Source: Paludisphaera rhizosphaerae (lineage in GTDB: Bacteria; Planctomycetota; Planctomycetia; Isosphaerales; Isosphaeraceae). From it: a stretch of 64,000 bases of DNA. Shown piece after piece: positions 44,432 to 52,703 of this stretch. The stretch covers positions 248,001-312,000 of the forward strand of contig NZ_JAALCR010000007.1 in NCBI RefSeq assembly GCF_011065895.1, written 5' to 3'. Each line of letters begins with the position of its first letter. Within the stretch, counting starts at the first letter, position 1. The notes beneath the pieces were generated by a model. That model was not told where the DNA came from, ran no database searches, and saw only the letters and a list, made by a program, of their open reading frames with translations. The translations under genes and the position numbers were made by a program.

Positions 44432-45904
44432 ATGACCGACTCCCCCCGCCCTCGCGTCCTGTTCGTCACCGGCCGGCTCGCCGAGTTCGCGCTGCGGAAG
44501 GTGCTGGACGACCTGGCGCCCCGCGCGGGGATCGAGGCCCAGGTCGCCGTCTTGCCGATCACCGTCGCCGCGCTGATGACCCCGGCGTGGATCGCGAAGC
44601 GGCTGGAGACCATCGAGGGGCTCGATCGCGTCATCCTCCCCGGCCATTGCCGGGGCGACCTGGGAGCGGTCGCGGCGAAGGTCCCCGGCGCGAAGGTCGA
44701 GGTTGGTCCCGAAGACCTGCGCGACCTCCCCCGCTGGTTCGGCGGCGATCGCGTGGAGGCCGCGGCCGAGCGCTACGGCTCTTATGACATTGAGATCCTC
44801 GCCGAGATCAACCACGCCCCCCGCCTCCCCCTCGCCGAACTGCTTCGCCAGGCCCGCGAGTTCGCCGCCCAGGGGGCCGACCTGATCGACGTCGGCTGTG
44901 AGCCCGGCGCGCCGTGGGCGGGCGTCGGCGAGGCCGTCCGCGCCCTCCGCGACGAGGGGCTGCGGGTCTCCATCGACAGCTTCGACCCCGACGAGGTCGC
45001 CCAGGCCGTCGCCGCGGGCGCGGAACTCGTCCTGAGCGTCAACGCCAGCAACCGCGAGGCCGCGAAGGATTGGGGTGCCGAGGTCGTCGCGATCCCCGAC
45101 GGCGTCGGCTCGCTCGACGGCCTCGACGAAACCGTCGACGCCCTGGAAATGGCCGGCGTCCGCTATCGGCTCGACCCGATTTTGGAGCCCATCGGCTTCG
45201 GCTTCGCGGAATCGCTGGGCCGCTACCTGGAGGCCCGTCGCCGATGGCCTGAGGCCGCCATGATGATGGGCGTGGGGAACCTCACCGAGCTGACCGACGT
45301 CGACTCGGCCGGCATCAACGCGCTCCTGATGGGGTTCTGCCAGGAGCAGCGGATCTTCAGCGTCCTCACCACGGCCGTCATCAACTGGGCCCGCTCGTCG
45401 GTCCGCGAGTTGGACCTGGCGCGTCGGCTGGCGCGGTTCGCCGTCGCCAACCGGCTGCCCCCCAAGCGGGTCGACCCCGGCCTGGTCATGCTCCGCGACC
45501 CCAAGCTGGAACGCTTCGGCCCCGACGATCTCGCCGAACTCCAGCGCCGGATCCGCGACCCCAACTGGCGGATCTTCGCGGAGGACGGCCTGGTCTACGC
45601 GCTCAACAACCAGCACTTCCTCAGCGGCGCCGACCCGTTCGCGATCTTCGAGGCGATGGGGGTCTCCGACGCCTCGCACGCCTTTTATCTGGGCTGGGAG
45701 ATGATGAAGGCGAGAACCGCCTTGACGCTGGGCAAGGCGTATCGCCAGGATCAAGCACTGGCGTGGGGGTTCCTCACCGAGCCGGAGAAGGTCCACCGGC
45801 TGCAACGCGGGCCGGTCGGGCGTGCGGTCGGGCCGTCGCCCTCGAAGCCGCCGACGCCGGAGTCGGGACCGGCCTCGACGCCCGAGGAGGACGACCGCGC
45901 GTGA
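44432..45904 (+). CDS. DUF6513 / dihydropteroate synthase-related protein of the H4MPT pathway
   Basis: This is a 490-residue protein. An N-terminal domain (about 1-125; VLFVTGRLAEFALRKVL) precedes a DHPS-like TIM barrel (ILAEINHAPRLPLAELLRQA; GADLIDVGCEPGAPWAGVGE; GLRVSIDSF). Proteins of this architecture accompany tetrahydromethanopterin genes in methylotrophs and planctomycetes; their exact step is unresolved, though a dihydropteroate synthase-like role is presumed. The stop overlaps the next gene start (GTGA at 45901-45904). It is the first of three tightly linked genes. A low-complexity tail (PSPSKPPTPESGPASTP) is unusual. Confidence 0.9.
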   Translation: MTDSPRPRVLFVTGRLAEFALRKVLDDLAPRAGIEAQVAVLPITVAALMTPAWIAKRLETIEGLDRVILPGHCRGDLGAVAAKVPGAKVEVGPEDLRDLPRWFGGDRVEAAAERYGSYDIEILAEINHAPRLPLAELLRQAREFAAQGADLIDVGCEPGAPWAGVGEAVRALRDEGLRVSIDSFDPDEVAQAVAAGAELVLSVNASNREAAKDWGAEVVAIPDGVGSLDGLDETVDALEMAGVRYRLDPILEPIGFGFAESLGRYLEARRRWPEAAMMMGVGNLTELTDVDSAGINALLMGFCQEQRIFSVLTTAVINWARSSVRELDLARRLARFAVANRLPPKRVDPGLVMLRDPKLERFGPDDLAELQRRIRDPNWRIFAEDGLVYALNNQHFLSGADPFAIFEAMGVSDASHAFYLGWEMMKARTALTLGKAYRQDQALAWGFLTEPEKVHRLQRGPVGRAVGPSPSKPPTPESGPASTPEEDDRA

Positions 45905-46491
45905 TCCTGGAAGGTCTGGTCACCACCCTGAGCCCCGAAGGCGAGCTGAACATCGCGCCGATGGGCCCCAAGATCCCGGCCGACCTGAGCATGGGGACGT
46001 TCGTCCTGCGCCCTTATAGGACGTCGACGACCTACCGCAACCTGAAGGAGGGGGGCGAAGGGGTCTTCCACGTCGTCGACGACGTCCTGCTGCTGGCCCA
46101 GGCGGCGATCGGATCCCCGCTCGTCCCGTCGCCGGAGACCTTCGCGGCGAAGTCCGTCGCCGGCCGGGTGCTCGCGGACGCCTGCCGCTATTACGAGTTT
46201 CGAGCGATCGTGGTGGACGACGTGGACGAGCGGACGACCATCCTCGTGGAGACCCTCGCCGAGGGCCGAATCCGCGACTTCCTGGGCCTCAACCGGGCCA
46301 AGTCCGCCGTCGTCGAGGCCGCCATCCTGGCGACCCGCACGGCCTTCCTGCCGATCGACGAGATCCTGGCCGAGTATCGCAAGTTCTCGACGATCGTCGA
46401 CAAGACGGGCGGTCCTCCCGAGCGCCGGGCGCTCGACATGCTGACCGACCACGTCCGCCGCGCGGCCGAATCGAAGGCGTCCGCGTCATGA
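45901..46491 (+). CDS. DUF447 protein of the H4MPT gene cluster
   Basis: This is a 196-residue protein that begins at a GTG overlapping the upstream stop (GTGA). The start VILEGLVTTLSPEGELNIAP followed by MGPKI and FVLRPYRTSTTYRNL is the signature of DUF447, an FMN-binding split-barrel-like family. In methylotrophs such genes lie with tetrahydromethanopterin biosynthesis genes. The stop overlaps the next ATG (ATGA). A role in pterin cofactor biosynthesis or C1 transfer is inferred from context. Confidence 0.88.
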   Translation: MILEGLVTTLSPEGELNIAPMGPKIPADLSMGTFVLRPYRTSTTYRNLKEGGEGVFHVVDDVLLLAQAAIGSPLVPSPETFAAKSVAGRVLADACRYYEFRAIVVDDVDERTTILVETLAEGRIRDFLGLNRAKSAVVEAAILATRTAFLPIDEILAEYRKFSTIVDKTGGPPERRALDMLTDHVRRAAESKASAS

Positions 46492-47444
46492 GGCGGCTGA
46501 CGATCCGGACGGGGAGCCGGCTGCACTTCGGCCTGCTGGGCTGGGGCCCGCACCTGCGCCGGCAGTTCGGCGGCGTCGGGCTCATGGTGGAGGAGCCTGG
46601 GCTGGAGATGTCGGCCGTCCCCGCCGATCGGTTCGAGGCCGTCGGCCCGCTGGCCGATCGCGTCGGCCCTTTGCTGGAGCGGATCGCCGCGCGCTGGGAC
46701 GGCCCGACGCCGCTGCAACCGGTCCGCGTGGAAGTCCTCAAGACGCCCGACGAGCACGCCGGCTTCGGCGTGGGGACGCAGCTCAGCCTGGCCGTGGCGC
46801 GGCTGGTTCTGGAGACGGCCGGCGAGGCGTCCCCCCCGGCCGAGCGTTTGGCGGCGCTCTCGGGGCGCGGGCGGCGGTCGGGCGTGGGTTTGCACGGGTT
46901 CGTCCACGGCGGCCTGATCGTCGACGCCGGCCACGCCGCGCCCGACGACCTGCCGCCGATGGTCTCACGGCTGGAGTTCCCCGCCGAGTGGTCGATCCTG
47001 ATCGTCCGCCCCCCCGCCCCTCCCGGCCGCCACGGCGGCGACGAGGTCGCGGCCTTCGCCGACCTTCCCCCCGTCCCCGAGGCCGTCTCCGGCCGCCTCT
47101 GCCGACTTGTCCTGCTCGACCTTCTGGGAGCCGTCGCCGCGCGCGACCTGCCGGCCTTCGGCGAAGCCCTCACGGCGATCCAGCGCGAGGTCGGCGCGGC
47201 CTTCGCCCCCGCGCAGGGGGGCGGCGTGTACGCGAGCCCGGAGTCGGAAGCCCTCGTCGCCAAGCTGGGCCGTCTGGGCCTCTTCGGCGCAGGCCAGAGT
47301 TCCTGGGGGCCCTCGCTCTACGCCTTCGGGATCCTCTCCGACGCCGAAAAGCAGGCCGTCGCCGCCCGCCTGGGCCTCCCCTCAGAAGCCCTCTTCTGGA
47401 CCCATGCCCGCAATCAAGGCGCGGTCCTGACCACCGATTCCTGA
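46488..47444 (+). CDS. Beta-ribofuranosylaminobenzene 5'-phosphate synthase-like protein
   Basis: This is a 318-residue GHMP-superfamily protein beginning RLTIRTGSRLHFGLLGWGPH, the hallmark N terminus of beta-RFAP synthases, followed by FGGVGLMV. The GHMP phosphate-binding loop is FGVGTQLSLAVARLVL (about 92-107), and GRGRRSGVGLHGF and the C-terminal AGQSSWGPSLYAF are also typical. The enzyme catalyses the first committed step in making the arabitol-linked side chain of methanopterin, using PRPP and 4-hydroxybenzoate or p-aminobenzoate. It overlaps DUF447 by four bases (ATGA). Confidence 0.92.
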   Translation: MRRLTIRTGSRLHFGLLGWGPHLRRQFGGVGLMVEEPGLEMSAVPADRFEAVGPLADRVGPLLERIAARWDGPTPLQPVRVEVLKTPDEHAGFGVGTQLSLAVARLVLETAGEASPPAERLAALSGRGRRSGVGLHGFVHGGLIVDAGHAAPDDLPPMVSRLEFPAEWSILIVRPPAPPGRHGGDEVAAFADLPPVPEAVSGRLCRLVLLDLLGAVAARDLPAFGEALTAIQREVGAAFAPAQGGGVYASPESEALVAKLGRLGLFGAGQSSWGPSLYAFGILSDAEKQAVAARLGLPSEALFWTHARNQGAVLTTDS

Positions 47445-47518
47445 TGACCGCCCAGCGGCCTACGGCTACGATCTAAGGTCGAAATCACGGACTGTGATCG
47501 GAGTTCGGGAAGATGATC

Positions 47519-47676
47519 GTCTTCCCCCCTGGAGGGGGAAGACAGACCGCGAAGCGGTCAGATGAGGGGGACGACCGCCGTCGCACGCGCATCTCAACGA
47601 GCGCTCATGAGCGACGCCGATCGTCCCCCTCATCCGGCCCTACGGGCCACCTTCCCCCTCCAGGGGGGAAGGCCGT
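47519..47676. repeat. Composite palindromic repeat locus 7 (inverted pair of module B)
   Basis: Module B variant (47519-47576, with GACCGCGAAGCGGTC as the middle hairpin) and an inverted module B (47620-47676, with GGCCCTACGGGCC) face each other. This is the same head-to-head layout as locus 2 but with the hairpin types exchanged. It lies between the beta-RFAP gene and the TlpA-like gene. Confidence 0.85.
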
Positions 47677-47734
47677 GATAGTCGCCTCCCCAACCTCCGC
47701 GACGGTCTCAACTCCACTTCCGAAGGGATTCCGC

Positions 47735-48856
47735 ATGCGCAAGCTCGTCGCGACGACGGCTCTCGCTCTGACCGCCGGCCTCGCCTCGCTGGCCGCCCCC
47801 GCCGCCCGGGCCGACTCCCTGGGCGTCGGCGACGCCGCTCCGAAGCTCGAAGTGAAGGAGTTCGTCAAGGGCGAGCCGATCAAGGCCCTGGAGCCCGGCA
47901 GCGTTTACGTCGTCGAGTTCTGGGCGACGTGGTGCGGGCCCTGCCGCGCCACGATCCCGCACCTCACCGAGCTGCAGAAGAAGCACGGCGACGTGAAGTT
48001 CGTCGGCGTGAGCATCTGGGAGCAGGACCCGTCGGCCGTCAAGCCGTTCGTCAAGGAGATGGGCGAGAAGATGGACTACCGCGTCGCCATGGACGCCGTC
48101 CCCAAGAACGGCGACAAGGACGGCGACCCGGACGACGGCGCCATGGCCAAGAACTGGATGAAGGCCGCCGAGCTGCAGGGCATCCCCACCGCGTTCATCG
48201 TCGGCAAGGACCTCAAAATCCTCTGGATCGGCCACCCCGCCGCGCTCGAGGAGCCGCTGGCCCAGGTCGTCGAGGGCAAGTGGGACGTCGAAAAGGCCAT
48301 CGCCGACGCCAGGAAGGAGAAGGAGGAGGTCGCCAAGCTCGCCAAGTTCATGCCGAAGCTCCAGAAGGCGATGGAGTCCGACGAACCCAGGCAGATCCTC
48401 CAGGTCATCGACGAGATGGTCAAGGAAGTCCCCGCGGCCGAGGAGCGCCTCCGCGGCCTGAAGTTCACCACCCTGGTCCACGCCGGCGAATTCGAGAAGG
48501 CCCTGGCGCTCGCCAAGACGATCCTCGAAGGCAAGGCCGGTGAGAACGCCCAGACCCTCAGCCTCATCGCCTGGACGATCGTCGATCCCGAGCTGAAGTC
48601 CAAGCCCGACGCCAAGCTGATCGCCTTCGCCCTGGAAGCCGCCAAGAAGGCCGACGAGTTGGAGAAGCAGAAGAGCGCCCCCATCGCCGACACCCTCGCC
48701 AAGGCCTACTTCGACTCCGGCGAACCCGCCAAGGCCCTCGAGACCCAGAAGCGCGCCATCAACCTCGCCAAGGGGACCGAGATGGAAGACGACGGCTCCC
48801 TCAAGGAACGCCTCGAACAGTACCAGAAGGCCGTCGAAGGCAAGAAGAAGGACTGA
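47735..48856 (+). CDS. Exported TlpA-like thioredoxin with helical C-terminal domain
   Basis: This is a 373-residue protein. The signal peptide (about 1-26) is followed by a thioredoxin fold with the active site ATWCGPC (Cys 67 and 70) and a cis-Pro segment LQGIPTAFIVG. The C-terminal 170 residues (from about 195) are helical and Lys/Glu-rich (ARKEKEEVAKLAKFMPKLQK), with a TPR-like pattern (AKAYFDSGEPAKALETQKRA). It is likely a periplasmic thiol-disulfide protein with a protein-binding domain. The ATG at 47735 is preferred; the frame is open further upstream through the repeat. Confidence 0.9.
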   Translation: MRKLVATTALALTAGLASLAAPAARADSLGVGDAAPKLEVKEFVKGEPIKALEPGSVYVVEFWATWCGPCRATIPHLTELQKKHGDVKFVGVSIWEQDPSAVKPFVKEMGEKMDYRVAMDAVPKNGDKDGDPDDGAMAKNWMKAAELQGIPTAFIVGKDLKILWIGHPAALEEPLAQVVEGKWDVEKAIADARKEKEEVAKLAKFMPKLQKAMESDEPRQILQVIDEMVKEVPAAEERLRGLKFTTLVHAGEFEKALALAKTILEGKAGENAQTLSLIAWTIVDPELKSKPDAKLIAFALEAAKKADELEKQKSAPIADTLAKAYFDSGEPAKALETQKRAINLAKGTEMEDDGSLKERLEQYQKAVEGKKKD

Positions 48857-48950
48857 GCCTCCAGGCCGAACAACGTTCGCCGCTTCAAACTCGAACGCGG
48901 CGAGCGGGCCTTCCTCCCGACTTCCTCCGGCCCCGCCGAGGCACCTGCCC

Positions 48951-49003
48951 CTCCCTTCTCCCCTCGTGGGAGAAGGTGCCCCGAAGGGCGGATGAGGGGG
49001 TCG
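48951..49003. repeat. Composite palindromic repeat locus 8 (single B-like module)
   Basis: One module: CTTCTCCCCTCGTGGGAGAAGG, then CCCGAAGGGCGGATGAGGGGG. It lies between the TlpA-like gene and the small hypothetical gene. Confidence 0.75.
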
Positions 49004-49037
49004 CAACCGTCAGCCGACCTGGGCAAACGATCCATCA

Positions 49038-49421
49038 ATGCTCATAACTATCACTTCCGTCGACAGCATGACTGCGAAGGCGGTGATCGAGTTCACTTGT
49101 CGGTACGGCTCCGGTCGCGGTGTCTGGTCTGAAGCAGCCCCTCAACTGGGCCGAGAATATCACGTCGAGATAGACATCGACCAACCGCTCCATATCGGCG
49201 TCAACACCAAGGCGACCGACGACGAAGTCCCTCGCATCGAGGACTCTGGCAGCCAGGTCACGCTCGTCGCCAGAATTGAAAGCCTGTTCGATGACGGAGC
49301 GGCGAGCTTGCGGCTCGGGGATTCCCTGATTCTCGTCGCGCTTGAAGGAGCCTTCCCGACGATCGGGTCATGGGTGAAGGTTTCTCTTCCGCACATCAAA
49401 GTTTATGAGATGCGGCTCTAA
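49038..49421 (+). CDS. Small hypothetical protein
   Basis: This 127-residue soluble protein is beta-rich (VTLVARIESLFDDGAASLRL; SLILVALEGAFPTIGSWVKV). There is no signal peptide or membrane span. The family is not recognised. It lies downstream of repeat locus 8 and upstream of locus 9 and has no close neighbour on the same strand. Coding is supported by length and codon pattern only. Confidence 0.55.
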   Translation: MLITITSVDSMTAKAVIEFTCRYGSGRGVWSEAAPQLGREYHVEIDIDQPLHIGVNTKATDDEVPRIEDSGSQVTLVARIESLFDDGAASLRLGDSLILVALEGAFPTIGSWVKVSLPHIKVYEMRL

Positions 49422-49480
49422 TCGAAGGGAGGCGGCGAGCGAGTTGCCACCGACTTCCCGTGAACGCCGACAGTCGTCTT

Positions 49481-49534
49481 GGTCCCCCTCATCCGGCCCT
49501 CCGGGCCACCTTCTCCCACCAGGGGAGAAGGGAG
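49481..49534. repeat. Composite palindromic repeat locus 9 (inverted B-like module)
   Basis: An inverted single module: GGTCCCCCTCATCCGGCCC followed by CCGGGCC and CTTCTCCCACCAGGGGAGAAG. It forms an inverted pair with locus 8 that encloses the 127-residue hypothetical gene. Confidence 0.75.
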
Positions 49535-49599
49535 GTTAAGGTAGGGCTTCGCATCGAGGTTCGATCGAACACCCCTGCAAGCCGCCGAGGAGCCTCCGG

Positions 49600-50934
49600 A
49601 TGAACCCTGACGAGAACCTCTCCCGCCGCGAGTTCCTGGCCGCCTCCTCGATCGCCCTCGGCGCGGCGGCGGCCGTGGGGTCGAAAGCTTCGGCAGCGGC
49701 GGCGGCTGAGCCGGCGAAGCTCGCGTTGCACGGCGGCGCGAAGGCGGTCGTCGAGCGGCTGCCGAAGCTCGTCCGCTGGGGGGGGCCCGAGAAGGGGCGG
49801 CTCGACGCGATGCTCGGGCAGGACACGCTCTTCTACTGGAAGGGCCCCCAGACCACCCTGCTGCTCGACCGCTTCCGGAAGATCTGCCCCCTGCCCCAGG
49901 CGATGTCCTGTTCGTCCGGGACGGCGGCGCTCCACATCGCCGTGGCCGCCGCGGGGATCGCGCCGGGGGACGAGGTGATCACCAGCCCGATCACCGACAT
50001 CGGCACGGTGATCGGCGTCCTGTTCCAGCAGGCCGTCCCCGTCTTCGCCGACCTCGGCCGCAACACGTACAACCTCGACCCCGCCGACGTGGAGCGGCGG
50101 ATCACGCCCAGGACGAAGGCGATCATCGCCGTCCACCTCGCCGGCAACCCCTGCGACCTCGACGCCCTGAAGTCGATCGCGGCCCGCCACAAGCTCGTCC
50201 TGATCGAGGACTGCGCCCAGGCCTGGGGAGCGCTCCGGGGCGGGAAGCCGATCGGCACCGAGGGGGACGTCGCCTGCTTCTCGCTCCAGAACTCCAAGCA
50301 CGTCACCTGCGGCGACGGCGGCGTGGTCGCGTCGGGCGACCCGGCGATCGGGAGGAAGCTCCAGCAGTTCGGCGATAAGGGGATGGACCGCCTGGGCAAG
50401 GGCGGACTCTTCGAAACTTTCGCCACCAACTACCGGATGAGCGAGCCCCAGGCCGCCGTCGCCGCTGCGCAGATGGAGCGCGTGGAGTCGATCGTCGAGA
50501 CCCGCAGCCGGCTGGGCCGCCTCCTCAGCGACGAGTTGGCCGGCGTCAAGGGCGTCGAGCTTCCCCGGATCCGCGACGAAGACCGTTGCTCATTCTGGTT
50601 CTACATGCTGCGCGTCCGGCCGGAGGCGCTCCGCTGCGACCGGACCGAGTTCGTCAAGGCGATCGCCGCCGAGGGCGCGCCGGCCTCGGAGGGCTACATC
50701 CCCGTGCCGCTCTACGGCAACCCGGTCTTCCAGAACCACGGCTTCTTCGCCGGCCGATGGCCCCTCAAGGAGATGGGCCTGACCGATATGGACTACACCA
50801 AGGTCTCCTGCCCCGAGGCCGAGTCGATCCTCAAGACGTGCTTCCGCCTGACGATCCACGAGGGGATGACCGAATCCTACGTCCGCAGCATGGCCGCCGC
50901 CGTCCGCAAGGTCGCCGATCATTACGCCTCGTGA
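49600..50934 (+). CDS. DegT/DnrJ/EryC1/StrS-family aminotransferase with Tat signal
   Basis: This is a 444-residue PLP-fold protein. A twin-arginine leader (LSRREFLAASSIALGAAAAV) runs over the first 30 residues. The fold-type I signature residues are present: SSGTAALHIA (about 105-114), Asp 204 in LIEDCAQAWG and the likely PLP Lys 233 in SLQNSKHVTCGDGG. Most DegT enzymes are cytoplasmic sugar aminotransferases; Tat export of a folded, cofactor-loaded enzyme would place it in the periplasm. Function and substrate are open. Confidence 0.9.
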   Translation: MNPDENLSRREFLAASSIALGAAAAVGSKASAAAAAEPAKLALHGGAKAVVERLPKLVRWGGPEKGRLDAMLGQDTLFYWKGPQTTLLLDRFRKICPLPQAMSCSSGTAALHIAVAAAGIAPGDEVITSPITDIGTVIGVLFQQAVPVFADLGRNTYNLDPADVERRITPRTKAIIAVHLAGNPCDLDALKSIAARHKLVLIEDCAQAWGALRGGKPIGTEGDVACFSLQNSKHVTCGDGGVVASGDPAIGRKLQQFGDKGMDRLGKGGLFETFATNYRMSEPQAAVAAAQMERVESIVETRSRLGRLLSDELAGVKGVELPRIRDEDRCSFWFYMLRVRPEALRCDRTEFVKAIAAEGAPASEGYIPVPLYGNPVFQNHGFFAGRWPLKEMGLTDMDYTKVSCPEAESILKTCFRLTIHEGMTESYVRSMAAAVRKVADHYAS

Positions 50935-50959
50935 ATCGTGAACCGAGCCGGATCAGCCC

Positions 50960-51523
50960 TCATCCCTCATTGGGCTTTTCCGGCTTGGCGGTCCGGCTCG
51001 CCTGCTCGCCGCTCGACTTCTTGACCTCGTCGTCGCCGATCCCCGCTTCGAGCTTCTTCCGCGCGAGGTCGTTGGGGTCAAGGTAGCGCGTCGGGTTGAG
51101 GGCCATATCGTCGCTGTAGCCGCGGGGCTCCGCCGATCCCAGGCGGCGATAGACGATCCGGCATTCCTTGATCTTGGTAACATCGGACTGGCTGCGGCTG
51201 GCAGTCCTGCCCAATTTTGCAACGTTCAGGAAATCGGCCGGCGCCTGCGGGCTGATCTCGGCCGTCTTGGACCCTTCGATCTTGAGCGTGCGCGAGCCGG
51301 CGTCCACCTCCTCGGCGCGGACGATCTCGTGCCCCTCAGGGAACTGCTTGTCCATCAACTTCTCGGCCCGCCGCCGATAGTGGGTCGGCCATCGATTCGT
51401 GTTCTCGGGCATGCCGACCACGCCGAAGTCCTTATCCTGATAGACGTACCGAACGCTGCCGTCGCTAGCGCATCCCGAGATCAGGCCGACCGATATCGCT
51501 GCGAAGGAGATCGAGGCGCGCAT
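50960..51523 (-). CDS. Lipoprotein, unknown
   Basis: This is a 187-residue protein with a lipoprotein signal (lipobox LISGC, Cys at about 18). A hydrophilic mature region contains RYVYQDKDFGVVGMPENTNR near the N terminus and a charged C terminus (KKSSGEQASRTAKPEKPNEG). No family recognised. It converges with the DegT gene. Monocistronic by layout. Confidence 0.75.
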   Translation of the reverse strand: MRASISFAAISVGLISGCASDGSVRYVYQDKDFGVVGMPENTNRWPTHYRRRAEKLMDKQFPEGHEIVRAEEVDAGSRTLKIEGSKTAEISPQAPADFLNVAKLGRTASRSQSDVTKIKECRIVYRRLGSAEPRGYSDDMALNPTRYLDPNDLARKKLEAGIGDDEVKKSSGEQASRTAKPEKPNEG

Positions 51524-52179
51524 GGTATCCTCCCATGGCGGTGCGGATCATCCCTGAGGCGCACTGTCATATCGTGAAAAGAGAGCCCCACGCCGAAAAG
51601 CGCGGAGCCTGGTCGATCGTAAGATTCGAGGTGCTCGTCAGAGGTGACGCGAAGGAATCGGCAAAACGCATGCCGACTCGTTTAATAACATCCTCGAAGA
51701 TCAAGTTCCCATTCCGACAGGAAAAAGATTCAAATCCTCGCCAGCGTCGGCCGAGCAGCGTTGAAAGGCTCGGCGTCGGGTCGCCTCCCCGAATCTCGGA
51801 AAGTGCGGCCCGCACCGTTCTCATCGACTCGCCCCAGCCGAGCCTGAGCGTCGCGACGCCTGCTCCTGCTCTGCTCGACGCGACGCTCGCCCCGACACGC
51901 CCCCGTATCATCAGTCGGGCCGCAGCCTCATCCGGCATGTCAAATCGACACCCACAAGAATCTGCACAACCTGCCATTTTGACTTAACCGGCCGACCCAC
52001 GCACCCAGCGATCATGACACAAAGGTCGTCGTCGCAAGAACTTGCAAATCGCACACCGATTGGCGCGCGACATGCTTTTATCATTTTCGCCGGAAATCAC
52101 TGAAATCTCGTGACGACATGGGACGACCGTCCGGCCGCCTCGTCCCGCTCAGGGAGGAGACCTGTTAGGAGGGACAGCC
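51524..52179. other. Intergenic region; sigma-54-like promoter for Hsp20 at its end
   Basis: This is 656 bases. Overlapping ORFs on both strands (about 135-150 codons) lack family features and ribosome sites. The part nearest the Hsp20 gene holds a sigma-54-like promoter (52061-52076) preceded by a near-palindromic GCAAGAACTTGC segment. Confidence 0.5.
52061..52076 (+). promoter_or_regulatory. Sigma-54-like promoter upstream of Hsp20
   Basis: TGGCGCGCGACATGCT keeps the invariant GG and GC of the -24/-12 elements at the correct 10-base spacing and matches 13 of the defined positions, with G for A in GGCAC and A for the first T of TTGC. It lies about 100 bases before the Hsp20 ATG. Weaker than the promoter at 20051-20066, so tentative. 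Confidence 0.4.
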
Positions 52180-52659
52180 ATGGCGATCCAACGTTGGGAT
52201 CCGTTCCGCGAGGCGATCAGCCTTCGGGATGCGATGAACAGCTTGTTCCAGGAGAGTTTCATCCGTCCGTCCAGCTTCGGGGCCCAGGACGATCCGCTCG
52301 CCCTGCCGATCGACGTCTCGGAGTCGGAGGATGGATTCGTGGTCAAGGCGTCGCTGCCGGGCGTCAAGCCCGAGGACCTGCAGGTCTCCGTCCGCGGCGA
52401 CACGCTCTCCATCCGAGGGGAGACCTCGGCCGAGGAGGAGAAGCAGGGCGAACGCTGGCACGTCCGCGAACGCCGCTCCGGCACGTTCCAGCGATCCGTG
52501 ACGCTGAGCGATCCGGTCGACGCCTCCAGGGCGGAATCGTCGTACGAGCACGGCGTCCTGACGCTCCGCCTACCCAAGGCGGAGGCGGCCAAGCCGCAGC
52601 AGATCAAGATCGGCGGGGCGGCCCGACCCCAGGTCGACCGGCAGCCGGCGAAGACCTGA
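52180..52659 (+). CDS. Hsp20 / alpha-crystallin family small heat-shock protein
   Basis: This 159-residue chaperone begins MAIQRWDPFREAISLRDAMN, the usual N terminus of bacterial class A-like small heat-shock proteins. The alpha-crystallin domain spans about 40-140 (LPIDVSESEDGFVVKASLPG; GTFQRSVTLSDPVD) and ends with YEHGVLTLRLPK, the conserved G-V/I-L motif. A TAGGAGGG site is directly upstream. It binds unfolding proteins in the cytoplasm without ATP. No CIRCE or ROSE element was seen; the sigma-54-like promoter upstream may control it. Confidence 0.93.
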   Translation: MAIQRWDPFREAISLRDAMNSLFQESFIRPSSFGAQDDPLALPIDVSESEDGFVVKASLPGVKPEDLQVSVRGDTLSIRGETSAEEEKQGERWHVRERRSGTFQRSVTLSDPVDASRAESSYEHGVLTLRLPKAEAAKPQQIKIGGAARPQVDRQPAKT

Positions 52660-52703
52660 GCCGAGTCGATCCGGCGGCCCTGCGACGAGGCTCTCCGCGT
52701 CCT

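Noticed and set aside
51567-51977. Possible 136-codon gene on the minus strand in the 656-base gap
   Set aside because: No ribosome site, no family feature, and an equally long ORF is open on the other strand.
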